Positions 7,095 through 14,494 of a DNA stretch of 15,212 bases are shown one piece after another. A program made the translations under genes and the position numbers. Numbering within the stretch: position 1 is the stretch's first letter; each line of letters starts with the position of its first letter. Source of the DNA: Solirubrobacteraceae bacterium (GTDB taxonomy: Bacteria > Actinomycetota > Thermoleophilia > Solirubrobacterales > Solirubrobacteraceae); NCBI GenBank assembly GCA_025935735.1, contig JAICUS010000073.1, forward strand, positions 1 through 15,212, written 5' to 3'. The notes under the pieces were generated by a model. It saw only the letters and a program-made list of their open reading frames with translations, was not told where the DNA came from and ran no database searches.

Positions 7095-9040
7095 CCGCCG
7101 CCGCCCGCGTGGCGCGGCCCCTCGCGCCGCTGTTGCGGCCGGCGTCGGTGGCGGTGGTGGGGGCGTCGGAGCGGCCGGGCTCGTATGGCGGGGAGGCGCT
7201 GCGGAACCTCGCACGGCTCGGATTTGCGGGGCGGGTCTACGCGGTCAACCCGCGGCGGCGGAGCGTGCACGGCGTGCGGGCGTATCCGGCGCTGGCGGAT
7301 CTGCCGGAGGCGCCGGATGCGGTCGTGGTGGCCGTCCCCGCCGCGGGCGCGCCGGGCGTGGTGCGTGAGGCGAGTGCGCTGGGATGCGGGGGCGCGGTCG
7401 TGTTCGCGGCCGGGTTCGCGGAGGCCGGCGCGGTGGAGCTGCAGGACGAGCTGGTCGCAGCGGCCGGTGGGATGCCGGTGTGCGGCCCGAACGGCAACGG
7501 GATCGTCTCGCTGTGGGACCGCGTGGCGCTGTGGGGGGACGTGGTCAGGCCGCCGGAGCCCGGGCCGGTGGCGCTGATCTCCCAGAGCGGCAACGTCTGC
7601 GTCAACGCGCTCGCCTCGCGCCGTGGGCTGGGGCTGCACACCGTCGTCTCGTGCGGCAACGAGGCCGTGCTGGCCGCGCCCGACTATCTGGCGGCGCTGG
7701 CCGAGGACGACCGCGTCCGCTCGGTCGCGCTCTACCTGGAGGCCGACGGCGACCCCGGCGCCTGGTGCGACGCGCTCGAGCGTTGCGCGGAGTCCGGCAT
7801 CGGCGTCGCCCTGCTGAAGGCCGGCGCGTCGCCGGCCGGCGCCGCCGCGGCCGGCGCCCACACCGCGGCGCTCGCGGGCGACCAGCGCGTCGTCCGGGCG
7901 TTCTTCGAGGCGGCCGGGGCCGCCTGGGCCGAGGACCCGCACGACCTGCTGGAGCTGGCGAAGGCGCTGGCCCACGGCCCGCGGGCCCGTGCCCCGGGCG
8001 TGGCCGTGATGACCTGCTCGGGCGGCGACTCGGCGGTGGCCGCCGACCTCGCGGCCCAGCTCGGCGTGGAGCTGCCGGCGCTCGCGCCCGAGACCGTCGC
8101 CCGGCTGGAGGCGATCCTGCCGGAGGCGGCCACCGCGGCGAACCCGCTCGACTACACCTCGCTGCTGTGGGACGCCCGCGCGGCGCTGCGCGACCTCGTG
8201 CGCGCGCTCGCCGACGACCCCGGCGTCGGCCAGGTGCTCGCGCTCTTCGACGACGCCGGCTTCGAGGACGCGACCGTGCTGGACGCCGTACGGGAGAGCG
8301 GAGCGCCGGTGACCGTCGCCTCGACGCTGCCGGAGCTCGCCGACGAGTCCGTGCCGGCGATCGCCGGGCTGCGCAGCGGGCTGCGGGCCGTGCGCGCGCT
8401 GGCCCGGCCGCCGGCCGACCCGGCGCGGATCGGCGCGATGCGCGCCCAGCCGCGCGGCCACACGTCCGGCCGCTTCCTGGAGGAGCACGACGCCAAGGCC
8501 CGGCTGCGCGCCGCCGGCATCGACGTCGTGCCCGGCCGGCTCACCGACGACGCCGTCGCCGCCTGGCGCGAGCTCGGCGGGCCCGTGGCGGTGAAGCGGA
8601 CCGGCGTCGTGCACAAGGCGCGCGAGGGCGGCGTCGCCCTCCATCTCGATGAAGAGAGGGATGTGCGGGCGGCGCAGGCGCGGCTCGGCACCCCGGTGCT
8701 GGTCGAGCGGATGGCGCCGCCCGGCGCCGAGGCGATCGTGTCGGTGCGGCGCGACGGGTTCGTGCCGGTGCTGCTCGTCGGCCTCGGCGGCGTGCTCGCC
8801 GAGGCGCTCGACGACGTCGCGGTCCTCCCGCTGCCCGCCACGACGCCACAGGTCGAGGCGGCGCTGCGCGGCCTGCGCGGCGCGGCGGCGCTCGCCGGCC
8901 TGGACGTCGCGGCCGCCGCGCGGCTCGCCACCCAGTTGGCAGCGACCGACTTCGTGCTGATAGAGCTCAACCCGGTGATCGTCCACGCGCGCGGCGCGGT
9001 GGCGGTGGATGCGCTGGCCGACGAGGAGGTCCTGAGATGA
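7091..9040 (+). CDS. ADP(NDP)-forming acyl-CoA synthetase, single-chain (acetate-CoA ligase family)
   Basis: This 649-residue enzyme joins a carboxylate to CoA with ATP, giving ADP and phosphate. It belongs to the succinyl-CoA-synthetase-like superfamily, not the AMP-forming ligases. Domains in order: CoA-binding Rossmann domain (about 10-135; SVAVVGASERPGS near the start), two flavodoxin-like ligase domains (about 150-440; ALISQSGNV and CGNEA), and an ATP-grasp domain (about 460-649; VKRTGVVHKAREGG, and ELNPV near the C-terminus). The phosphohistidine candidate is His257 in GAHTAALAG, where relatives usually read SHTGALAG. It is slightly shorter than the roughly 700 residues common for single-chain members. 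TTG 7091 overlaps the dehydrogenase stop; GTG 7109 is an alternative without a ribosome binding site. Substrate unknown: a short, branched or aromatic acid is possible. Confidence 0.88.
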   Translation: MTAAARVARPLAPLLRPASVAVVGASERPGSYGGEALRNLARLGFAGRVYAVNPRRRSVHGVRAYPALADLPEAPDAVVVAVPAAGAPGVVREASALGCGGAVVFAAGFAEAGAVELQDELVAAAGGMPVCGPNGNGIVSLWDRVALWGDVVRPPEPGPVALISQSGNVCVNALASRRGLGLHTVVSCGNEAVLAAPDYLAALAEDDRVRSVALYLEADGDPGAWCDALERCAESGIGVALLKAGASPAGAAAAGAHTAALAGDQRVVRAFFEAAGAAWAEDPHDLLELAKALAHGPRARAPGVAVMTCSGGDSAVAADLAAQLGVELPALAPETVARLEAILPEAATAANPLDYTSLLWDARAALRDLVRALADDPGVGQVLALFDDAGFEDATVLDAVRESGAPVTVASTLPELADESVPAIAGLRSGLRAVRALARPPADPARIGAMRAQPRGHTSGRFLEEHDAKARLRAAGIDVVPGRLTDDAVAAWRELGGPVAVKRTGVVHKAREGGVALHLDEERDVRAAQARLGTPVLVERMAPPGAEAIVSVRRDGFVPVLLVGLGGVLAEALDDVAVLPLPATTPQVEAALRGLRGAAALAGLDVAAAARLATQLAATDFVLIELNPVIVHARGAVAVDALADEEVLR

Positions 9041-10635
9041 ACGAGATCGCGGCGAGGCTGGGGGAGGTCGGGCTGCCGGCGCCGGTCAGGGAGCTGGCGC
9101 AGACCCACTGGGACGCGGTCGTCGTGGGCGGCGGCCACAACGGGCTGACCGCGGCGGCGTACCTCGCGAAGGCCGGCCAGAAGGTGCTCGTGCTGGAGCG
9201 ACGGGAGCGGCTCGGCGGCGCCTGCACGCTCGAGCGCCCGTTCCCCGACGACCGCTACACGGTCAGCCCCTGCGCGTACGTGGTCGGGCTGCTCGACCAG
9301 CTGGTGATCGACGAGCTCGAGCTCAAGCGCCGTGGGTTCGAGTGCTACGTCGCCGACCCCAACCTCTGGGTGCCCTTCCAAGACGGGACGAGCTTCGCGC
9401 AATGGCTCGACGACGCGAGGACGCAACGCAACCTCGAGGACCTCAAGGTCTCGAAGAAGGACATCGACGGCTACTGGGCCTACGAGCACCTCTTCGACGA
9501 GATCCGCCGCCGCCTGCGCACCGGTGCCCGCGACAGTTGGGTGGGGGAGACGCCCACCCGCCACGAGATCGAGGCCATGCTCGGCCACGATCAGACGATG
9601 ATCGACGTCGTCTACACCGCGTCGATCGCCGAGGTCCTGGACGACCACATCGACGACGACCGGCTCAAGGACGCGCTGTTCGGCCAGGGGATCATCGCCG
9701 CCTACGGCGGCCCGCGCGACCCCGGCACCGCCTCGATCAAGCTCATGCACTACCAGGGCGACCTCGAGGGCCAGGGCCCGGTGTGGGGCTACGTCAAGGG
9801 CGGCATGGGGATGGTCAGCTTCGCCATCGCCGACGCGGCGACGGAGGCCGGAGCCCAGCTCGCCACCGATGTCCCCGTGGCCGAGATCGAGCCCGGCCAC
9901 GGCGTCCGCCTGGAGGACGGCACGTTCATCCGCGCGAACAGCGTCCTCTGCAACGCCGACCCCAAGCGGGCGCTGAACCTCCTCACCGAGATCCCGGACG
10001 ACTATCGCGACCGCCTGGAGCAGTGGAAGATCCGCAGCCCCGTGGTGAAGTTCAACGCCGCGCTCAACGCGCTGCCCGAGTGGACCGCCGCGCCCGGCCA
10101 GACCTGGCCGGCAAAGGCCACGATCGACTGCACCGGCAGCGTCGACGACGCCCAGCGCGCGTTCGAGGCCTGCGCCCGCGGCGACGTGCGCATCGACTTC
10201 GGCGAGATCTACATCCAGACCGGCTACGACCGGACGCCCGCCCCCCACGGCCGCCACCTGCTCAGCGTCTTCGGCCAGTACGGCAGCTACGACTACGACT
10301 GGGCGAACCGCAGGCAAGAGGTCGCCCGCCAGTTCATCGACCTCATCGACCGCTTCGCGCCCGGGTTCGAGGACCGCCTGGAGGCCTACGAGGTGCTCGG
10401 CCCGCCCGACATCGAGGAGCGCATCGGCCTGACCCAGGGCAACATCTTCCAGGGCGAGGTGACGCCGGACCAGATGTGGGAGCACCGGCTCGCGCCGCGC
10501 ACGCCGATCCCCGGCTTCTACTTCTGCGGCGCGGCCACCCACCCGGGCGGCAGCGTGATCGCCCTCAACGGCCGCAACGCCGCCATGGCGGTGCTGGAGG
10601 ACGCCCGCCGGCAGACGCCCGCCATGACCGGTTGA
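9037..10635 (+). CDS. FAD-dependent oxidoreductase, phytoene desaturase/PYROXD2-like (complete)
   Basis: This 532-residue flavoprotein belongs to the CrtI/PYROXD2-like group. The FAD-binding Rossmann motif is VVVGGGHNG (28-36, Gly31/33/36) followed by a VLVLERRERLGG strand and loop. The C-terminal half has GPRDPGTA, GGMGM, a GNIFQGE motif and CGAATHPGG with a following N-AAMAVL helix. The first gene in the window is a divergent paralogue with the same landmarks. ATG 9037 overlaps the upstream stop (ATGA) and has GGAGG at 9025-9029, 7 nt away. It ends the operon of dehydrogenase and acyl-CoA synthetase. Despite the family name, no carotenoid genes are near, so a role in the neighbouring solute/acyl-CoA pathway, for instance as an oxidase or dehydrogenase of the imported compound, is more likely; this is inference. 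Confidence 0.9.
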   Translation: MNEIAARLGEVGLPAPVRELAQTHWDAVVVGGGHNGLTAAAYLAKAGQKVLVLERRERLGGACTLERPFPDDRYTVSPCAYVVGLLDQLVIDELELKRRGFECYVADPNLWVPFQDGTSFAQWLDDARTQRNLEDLKVSKKDIDGYWAYEHLFDEIRRRLRTGARDSWVGETPTRHEIEAMLGHDQTMIDVVYTASIAEVLDDHIDDDRLKDALFGQGIIAAYGGPRDPGTASIKLMHYQGDLEGQGPVWGYVKGGMGMVSFAIADAATEAGAQLATDVPVAEIEPGHGVRLEDGTFIRANSVLCNADPKRALNLLTEIPDDYRDRLEQWKIRSPVVKFNAALNALPEWTAAPGQTWPAKATIDCTGSVDDAQRAFEACARGDVRIDFGEIYIQTGYDRTPAPHGRHLLSVFGQYGSYDYDWANRRQEVARQFIDLIDRFAPGFEDRLEAYEVLGPPDIEERIGLTQGNIFQGEVTPDQMWEHRLAPRTPIPGFYFCGAATHPGGSVIALNGRNAAMAVLEDARRQTPAMTG

Positions 10636-10661
10636 ACGGCACGCAAGCTCTCATCTAGGCT
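10632..10661 (+). promoter_or_regulatory. Promoter of the SARP-AAA-LuxR regulator gene (likely leaderless)
   Basis: A TTGAAC -35-like hexamer (10632-10637) is followed after 18 bp by TAGGCT (10656-10661), a TANNNT-type -10. Exactly 7 nt later comes TTG 10669, with no ribosome binding site between. The -35 overlaps the stop codon of the preceding oxidoreductase gene. The geometry predicts a transcript starting at or beside the start codon. Confidence 0.55.
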
Positions 10662-10668
10662 CCGCGCC

Positions 10669-13600
10669 TTGTCCGCGACGCGGATCCGGGTGTGTGGGCG
10701 GTTGACGGTCGAGCTCCAGGGACGGAGGCTCGAGGACGACCTGCGCGGACGCCAGGGACGGCTCCTGTTCGCCTACCTCGTGCTGCACCGCGACCGCCCG
10801 GTCCGCCGCGACGAGCTGGCCGAGGCGCTGTGGTCGGGCACCGGCGCGCCCGCCGGCTACGACTCGCTGCTCGCGCCCCCGCTCAGCCGCCTGCGCAAGA
10901 CGCTCGGGCCGGGCGTGCTGGAGGGCCGCAGCGAGCTCCAGCTCAAGCTCCCCGACGGCGCCTGGATCGACTGGGAGGCCGCGCGCGACGGCGTCCGCAC
11001 CGCCCAGCGCGCGCACGCCACCGGCGACCACCAGACGGCGTGGGACAACGCGAGCGCCGCGCTGGAGATCGCCGCCGGCGGCCTGCTGCCCGGCCTGGAG
11101 GCGCCGTGGATCGACGCGCTGCGCGGCCAGCTGTCCGACCTGCGCGTCGAGGCGCTGGAGGCGGTCGCGGCCGCGGGCGCGCGGCTCGGCGCCGGCGCGC
11201 TGCCCGAGGCCGAGCAGGCCGCCCGGGCCGCCGTGCAGGCCGAGCCGTTCCGCGAGTCCGCCCGCGCCGCCCTGATGGAGGTGCTGCGCGCGCGCGGCAA
11301 CACGGCCGAGGCGCTGCGGGTCTTCGAGGACGTGCGCGTGCTGCTGCGCGAGGAGCTGGGCACCTCGCCCGGCCCGGCGCTGCTGGCGCTGCACGAGCAG
11401 CTGCTGCGCGAGGAGCCGGCGCCGCGGCCCCCGCTCGCCGTCGTCCCCGAGCCGCCCCGCCCCTCCGCCGGGTTCGTCGAGCGCGATCGCGAGGTCGCCC
11501 AGCTCGAGCGCCTCCTCGGCGACGCCACCGCCGGCGAGGGCCGCGCCGTGCTGGTCGAGGGCCCGCCCGGGATCGGCAAGTCGCGCCTGCTGACCGAGCT
11601 GCGCCGCCGCGCCGCGGGCTCCGGCGCCGTCGTGCTCAACGCCCGCGCCGGCGAGCTGGAGACCGAGTTCCCGTTCGGCGTCGTCCGCCAGCTCTTCGAG
11701 GGCGCGGTGTCCGACCCGGCCGCGTTGGCCGGCGCGGCCGCGGCCGCGCAGGTCGTGTTCGCCGCCCCCGGCGGCGCGCCCCCCGGCGGCGACGCCTCGT
11801 TCGCCGCGCTGCACGGCCTCTACTGGCTCGCGCTCAACCTCGCAGCCGAGCAGCCGCTGCTGCTCGAGGTCGACGACCTGCACTGGTGCGACCGCCCGTC
11901 GCTGCGCTTCCTGGCCTACCTGGTGCGCCGCCTGGAAGGTCAGCCGATCCTCGTCACCGCCAGCGTGCGCACCGGCGACGTCCCCACCGACCCCGCGCTG
12001 CTGGCCGAGATCGCCAACGACCCGGCGACCGCGCACGTCAAGCCCGGCCCGCTGAGCGAGCAGGCCGTGGGCGAGCTGGTCGCGCTGCGCCTCGACGCCG
12101 AGCCCGACCGGGCGTTCCGCGAGGCCTGCCACCGCACCACCGGCGGCAACCCGCTGCTCGTCCGCCAGCTGCTCAGCGCGCTGGAGGCCGACGGCGTGAA
12201 GCCCGACGCCGCCCACGCCGACGTGGTCCGGGCGATCGGCTCGCGCGCGGTGTCGAGCAGCGTGCTGTTGCGGCTGGCCCGACTGCCCGGCGAGGCCGCC
12301 GCCGTGGCCCGCGCCGTCGCCGTGCTGGGCGAGGGCGCGCTGCTGCCCGCGGTGGCCGGCGTGGCCGGGCTGGACGAGGCCCAGGTGGCCGGCACGCTCG
12401 CTGCGCTCGCCCGGGCGGAGATCCTGCGCCCCGAGTCCCCGCCGGGGTTCGTCCACCCGCTCGTGCGCGACGCCGTCTACCAGGGCCTGCCGCTGGGGGA
12501 GCGCGAGCTGCTGCACGCCCGCGCCGCCCAGGTGCTGGGCGAGGCCGGCGCCTCGCTGGACGCCGTCGCCGGCCAGCTCATGCTCACCCACCCGCGCGGC
12601 GATCCCGCCGTCGCCCGGACGCTGCACGAGGCCGGCCAGGCGGCCACCGCCCGCGGCGCGGTGGACAGCGCGGCCGGCTACCTGCGCCGGGCGCTGGACG
12701 AGCCGGCCGACGAGGCGCTGCGCCCGCGGCTGCTGCTCGACCTCGGCCGGGTCGAGACGCTGACCCGCGGCCCCGAGGCGGCCGCGCACCTGCGCAAGGC
12801 CTACGAGGAGCTCGCCGACCCGCACCTGCGCGTGGAGGCGGCGAACGCGCTCGGCCGCACGCTGCTGTTCACCACCTCGCCCGCCGAGGGCGCCCGGGTG
12901 GCCCGCGAGGCGGCGGCGAGCCTGCCGGACGAGCTGGCCGACGAGCGCCTCGGCCTGGAGGCGTTTGCGCTGATGGGCGTGCCGTTCGGCGCGCTGGACC
13001 CGGCCGAGACCGCGGTCGCCCTCCCGTACCGCGACCGCGTCCCGCGCACGCCCGGCGAGCGGATGATGTCCGCGTTCGCCGCGCTCGACTGGGCCCGCAC
13101 CGGCGGCCACGTGGACGATTGCGTGCGGCTCGGGCTGCAGGCGCTGGAGGGCGGCCAGCTCGTGCGCGACGACGCGAACCTGCTGACGCTGGCCGCGATG
13201 CTGCCGATGATCGTCGGCGACCGCGACGAGGCGCTGCAGTTCTTCGACCTCGCGCTGGCCGACGCCCACCGCCGCGGCTCGCTCTACGCGGTCACGGGCG
13301 TCTACCTGTGGCGCGGCTTCACGCTGTTCTGGCGCGGCGACCTGACCGACGCCGAGGAGCTGCTGGTCGCCGCCTTCGACCAGGCGGAGACCTGGGGCTA
13401 CGGGCCCGAGACGCTGCAGTGGAACGCGGCGCACCTGGCCTGGTGTGAGCTCGAGCGCGGGGACCTCCCCGGCGCCCGCCAGGCGCTGGCCCGCGGACCC
13501 GACCAGGGCGGCCGCGGGGACGGCGCGCGCTACTGGTCCAACGCCCGGCTGGAGCTGCTGGTGGCCGAGGGCCGCCACGAGGACGCGGTGACGGCCGCGA

Positions 13601-14235
13601 ACGAGTACGCGCGGCGCTTCGCCCACTACCACAACCCCGCCGCGGCCCGGTGGAGCGGTCTCAAGGCGGTGGCGCTCGAGCGGCTGGGCATGCGCCGCAA
13701 GGCGCTCGAGCTGGCCGCCGAGGAGCTCGACCGCGCGCGGGACTGGGGCGCGCCGAGCACGGTCGCCCGGTCGCTGCGGGTGCTCGGCCTGCTCGAGGGG
13801 CCCGAGGGGATCGAGCGCCTGGAGGAGGCGATCGAGGTGCTCAAGGGCGCCCCCGCCCGGCTGGAGCTGGCCAAGTCGCTGGCCGCGCTGGGCATGCTGC
13901 GCAAGCGCGCCGGGCGCCCCGACTACGCCGGCGAGCCGCTGACCCGCGCGCACGAGCTGGCCGAGGTGTGCGGCGCCCAGCGGCTGATGATGCGCATCCG
14001 CACCGAGATGCTGGCCGTCGGCGTCGAGCCGGCCAGCGCCGTGGCCCGCGGCGTGGGCGCGCTGACGGAGACCGAGCGGCGGGTCGCCGCGCTGGCCGCC
14101 GCCGGCCGCGCCGAGCGCGAGATCGCCCAGGAGCTCTTCGTGACCCCGCGGACGATCGAGGTCAAGCTGGGCAGCGCGCTGCGCAAGCTGGGCGCGAGCT
14201 CCGCGGGCGAGCTGGCGCTGGCGCTGGAAGGCTGA
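10669..14235 (+). CDS. SARP/BTAD-AAA-LuxR hybrid transcriptional regulator
   Basis: This 1188-residue cytoplasmic regulator has the following domains in order: OmpR/SARP-type winged helix (about 5-95; IRVCGRLTVEL at the start and an R-DELAEALW recognition region), BTAD bacterial transcriptional activator domain (about 97-245), AAA/STAND-type ATPase with Walker A GPPGIGKS (298-305) and Walker B LLLEVDDLHW (Asp402, Asp403), a long alpha-helical TPR-like region (about 600-1110), and a LuxR-type helix-turn-helix (about 1130-1186; LTETERRV then IAQELFVTPRTIE). It thus has DNA-binding domains at both ends, uniting SARP and LAL regulator types. TTG 10669 gives the full winged helix and suits the leaderless promoter; GTG 10690 would cut into the first strand. 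The best candidate target in view is the phased repeat array before the next gene. The signal sensed is unknown. Confidence 0.9.
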   Translation: MSATRIRVCGRLTVELQGRRLEDDLRGRQGRLLFAYLVLHRDRPVRRDELAEALWSGTGAPAGYDSLLAPPLSRLRKTLGPGVLEGRSELQLKLPDGAWIDWEAARDGVRTAQRAHATGDHQTAWDNASAALEIAAGGLLPGLEAPWIDALRGQLSDLRVEALEAVAAAGARLGAGALPEAEQAARAAVQAEPFRESARAALMEVLRARGNTAEALRVFEDVRVLLREELGTSPGPALLALHEQLLREEPAPRPPLAVVPEPPRPSAGFVERDREVAQLERLLGDATAGEGRAVLVEGPPGIGKSRLLTELRRRAAGSGAVVLNARAGELETEFPFGVVRQLFEGAVSDPAALAGAAAAAQVVFAAPGGAPPGGDASFAALHGLYWLALNLAAEQPLLLEVDDLHWCDRPSLRFLAYLVRRLEGQPILVTASVRTGDVPTDPALLAEIANDPATAHVKPGPLSEQAVGELVALRLDAEPDRAFREACHRTTGGNPLLVRQLLSALEADGVKPDAAHADVVRAIGSRAVSSSVLLRLARLPGEAAAVARAVAVLGEGALLPAVAGVAGLDEAQVAGTLAALARAEILRPESPPGFVHPLVRDAVYQGLPLGERELLHARAAQVLGEAGASLDAVAGQLMLTHPRGDPAVARTLHEAGQAATARGAVDSAAGYLRRALDEPADEALRPRLLLDLGRVETLTRGPEAAAHLRKAYEELADPHLRVEAANALGRTLLFTTSPAEGARVAREAAASLPDELADERLGLEAFALMGVPFGALDPAETAVALPYRDRVPRTPGERMMSAFAALDWARTGGHVDDCVRLGLQALEGGQLVRDDANLLTLAAMLPMIVGDRDEALQFFDLALADAHRRGSLYAVTGVYLWRGFTLFWRGDLTDAEELLVAAFDQAETWGYGPETLQWNAAHLAWCELERGDLPGARQALARGPDQGGRGDGARYWSNARLELLVAEGRHEDAVTAANEYARRFAHYHNPAAARWSGLKAVALERLGMRRKALELAAEELDRARDWGAPSTVARSLRVLGLLEGPEGIERLEEAIEVLKGAPARLELAKSLAALGMLRKRAGRPDYAGEPLTRAHELAEVCGAQRLMMRIRTEMLAVGVEPASAVARGVGALTETERRVAALAAAGRAEREIAQELFVTPRTIEVKLGSALRKLGASSAGELALALEG

Positions 14236-14329
14236 CCGCGCGGGCGGGACCGGCGAACTGGTTGCTGGGTAGGGGTGTGGTCCCTTCGGGGCGCCGTGAT
14301 GAGCGCGAACGTGCCACTTCGGCCGCGGT

Positions 14330-14366
14330 TGTCGGGTTTGTCCGGCTGAGGCCGACAAAGGCGACA
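14330..14366. repeat. Nested inverted repeat / stem-loop downstream of the regulator gene
   Basis: The outer arms are TGTCG (14330-14334) and CGACA (14362-14366). The inner arms are TTTGTC-c-GGC (14337-14346, with C14342 bulged) and GCCGACAAA (14351-14359), closing on a TGAG loop. A GG on each side separates the two stems. No U-run follows, so it is either a weak terminator or an operator made of four related TGTCG half-sites, two on each strand. Confidence 0.5.
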
Positions 14367-14431
14367 CGCGGCGTCCCGGCATCCGCGCGCGGGCCGACCG
14401 CCTCCCCACCCAGCCGCAGTTCGCCCGAGCC

Positions 14432-14470
14432 CGGCACGCCGGCGGCAAGCTCGCGGCAATCACCCGGCAA
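14432..14470 (+). promoter_or_regulatory. Four 11-bp-phased direct repeats, candidate SARP binding array
   Basis: CGGCAC begins at 14432 and CGGCAA at 14443, 14454 and 14465, so the step is exactly 11 bp each time. SARP-family activators are known to bind short direct repeats spaced by 11 bp (or 22) that overlap the -35 region. Here the array ends 11 bp before the -10-like CAGGCT, so repeats 3 and 4 cover the expected -35. A SARP-type regulator is encoded immediately upstream. Confidence 0.55.
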
Positions 14471-14481
14471 CCCCGCGCCCG

Positions 14482-14487
14482 CAGGCT
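14482..14487 (+). promoter_or_regulatory. Candidate -10 element of a leaderless, activator-dependent promoter
   Basis: CAGGCT differs by one base from the TAGGCT -10 of the regulator gene and, like it, is followed by exactly 7 nt and the start codon (ATG 14495). No ribosome binding site precedes that ATG. The imperfect first base and the lack of a -35 hexamer suit a promoter that needs an activator. Confidence 0.4.
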
Positions 14488-14494
14488 GCCGGCC

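Larger units (their letters stand above)
14236..14494. other. Intergenic region between the hybrid regulator and the VAO-type flavoprotein gene
   Basis: This 259-bp region is the largest non-coding stretch. It contains a short CCC-TTCG-GGG mini-hairpin (14282-14291), a nested inverted repeat (14330-14366), four 11-bp-phased CGGCA(A/C) repeats (14432-14470) and a CAGGCT -10-like hexamer 7 nt before the next start. I see no gene or U-tract terminator in it. Confidence 0.7.

Noticed and set aside
5883..7214. Long minus-strand open frame opposite the acyl-CoA dehydrogenase gene
   Set aside because: It has low-complexity composition and no motifs, and the opposite strand carries an intact enzyme with its catalytic Glu. 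It would also overlap the tetR start.
10601..10623. ACGCCCGCC repeated at 10601-10609 and 10615-10623 as an operator of the regulator gene
   Set aside because: Both copies are inside the end of the oxidoreductase coding sequence, the 14-bp step does not fit SARP phasing, and such words are common at this GC content.
14282..14291. CCC-TTCG-GGG hairpin as terminator of the regulator gene
   Set aside because: The UUCG-type loop is stable but the stem has only 3 bp and no U-tract follows; listed only as part of the intergenic description.
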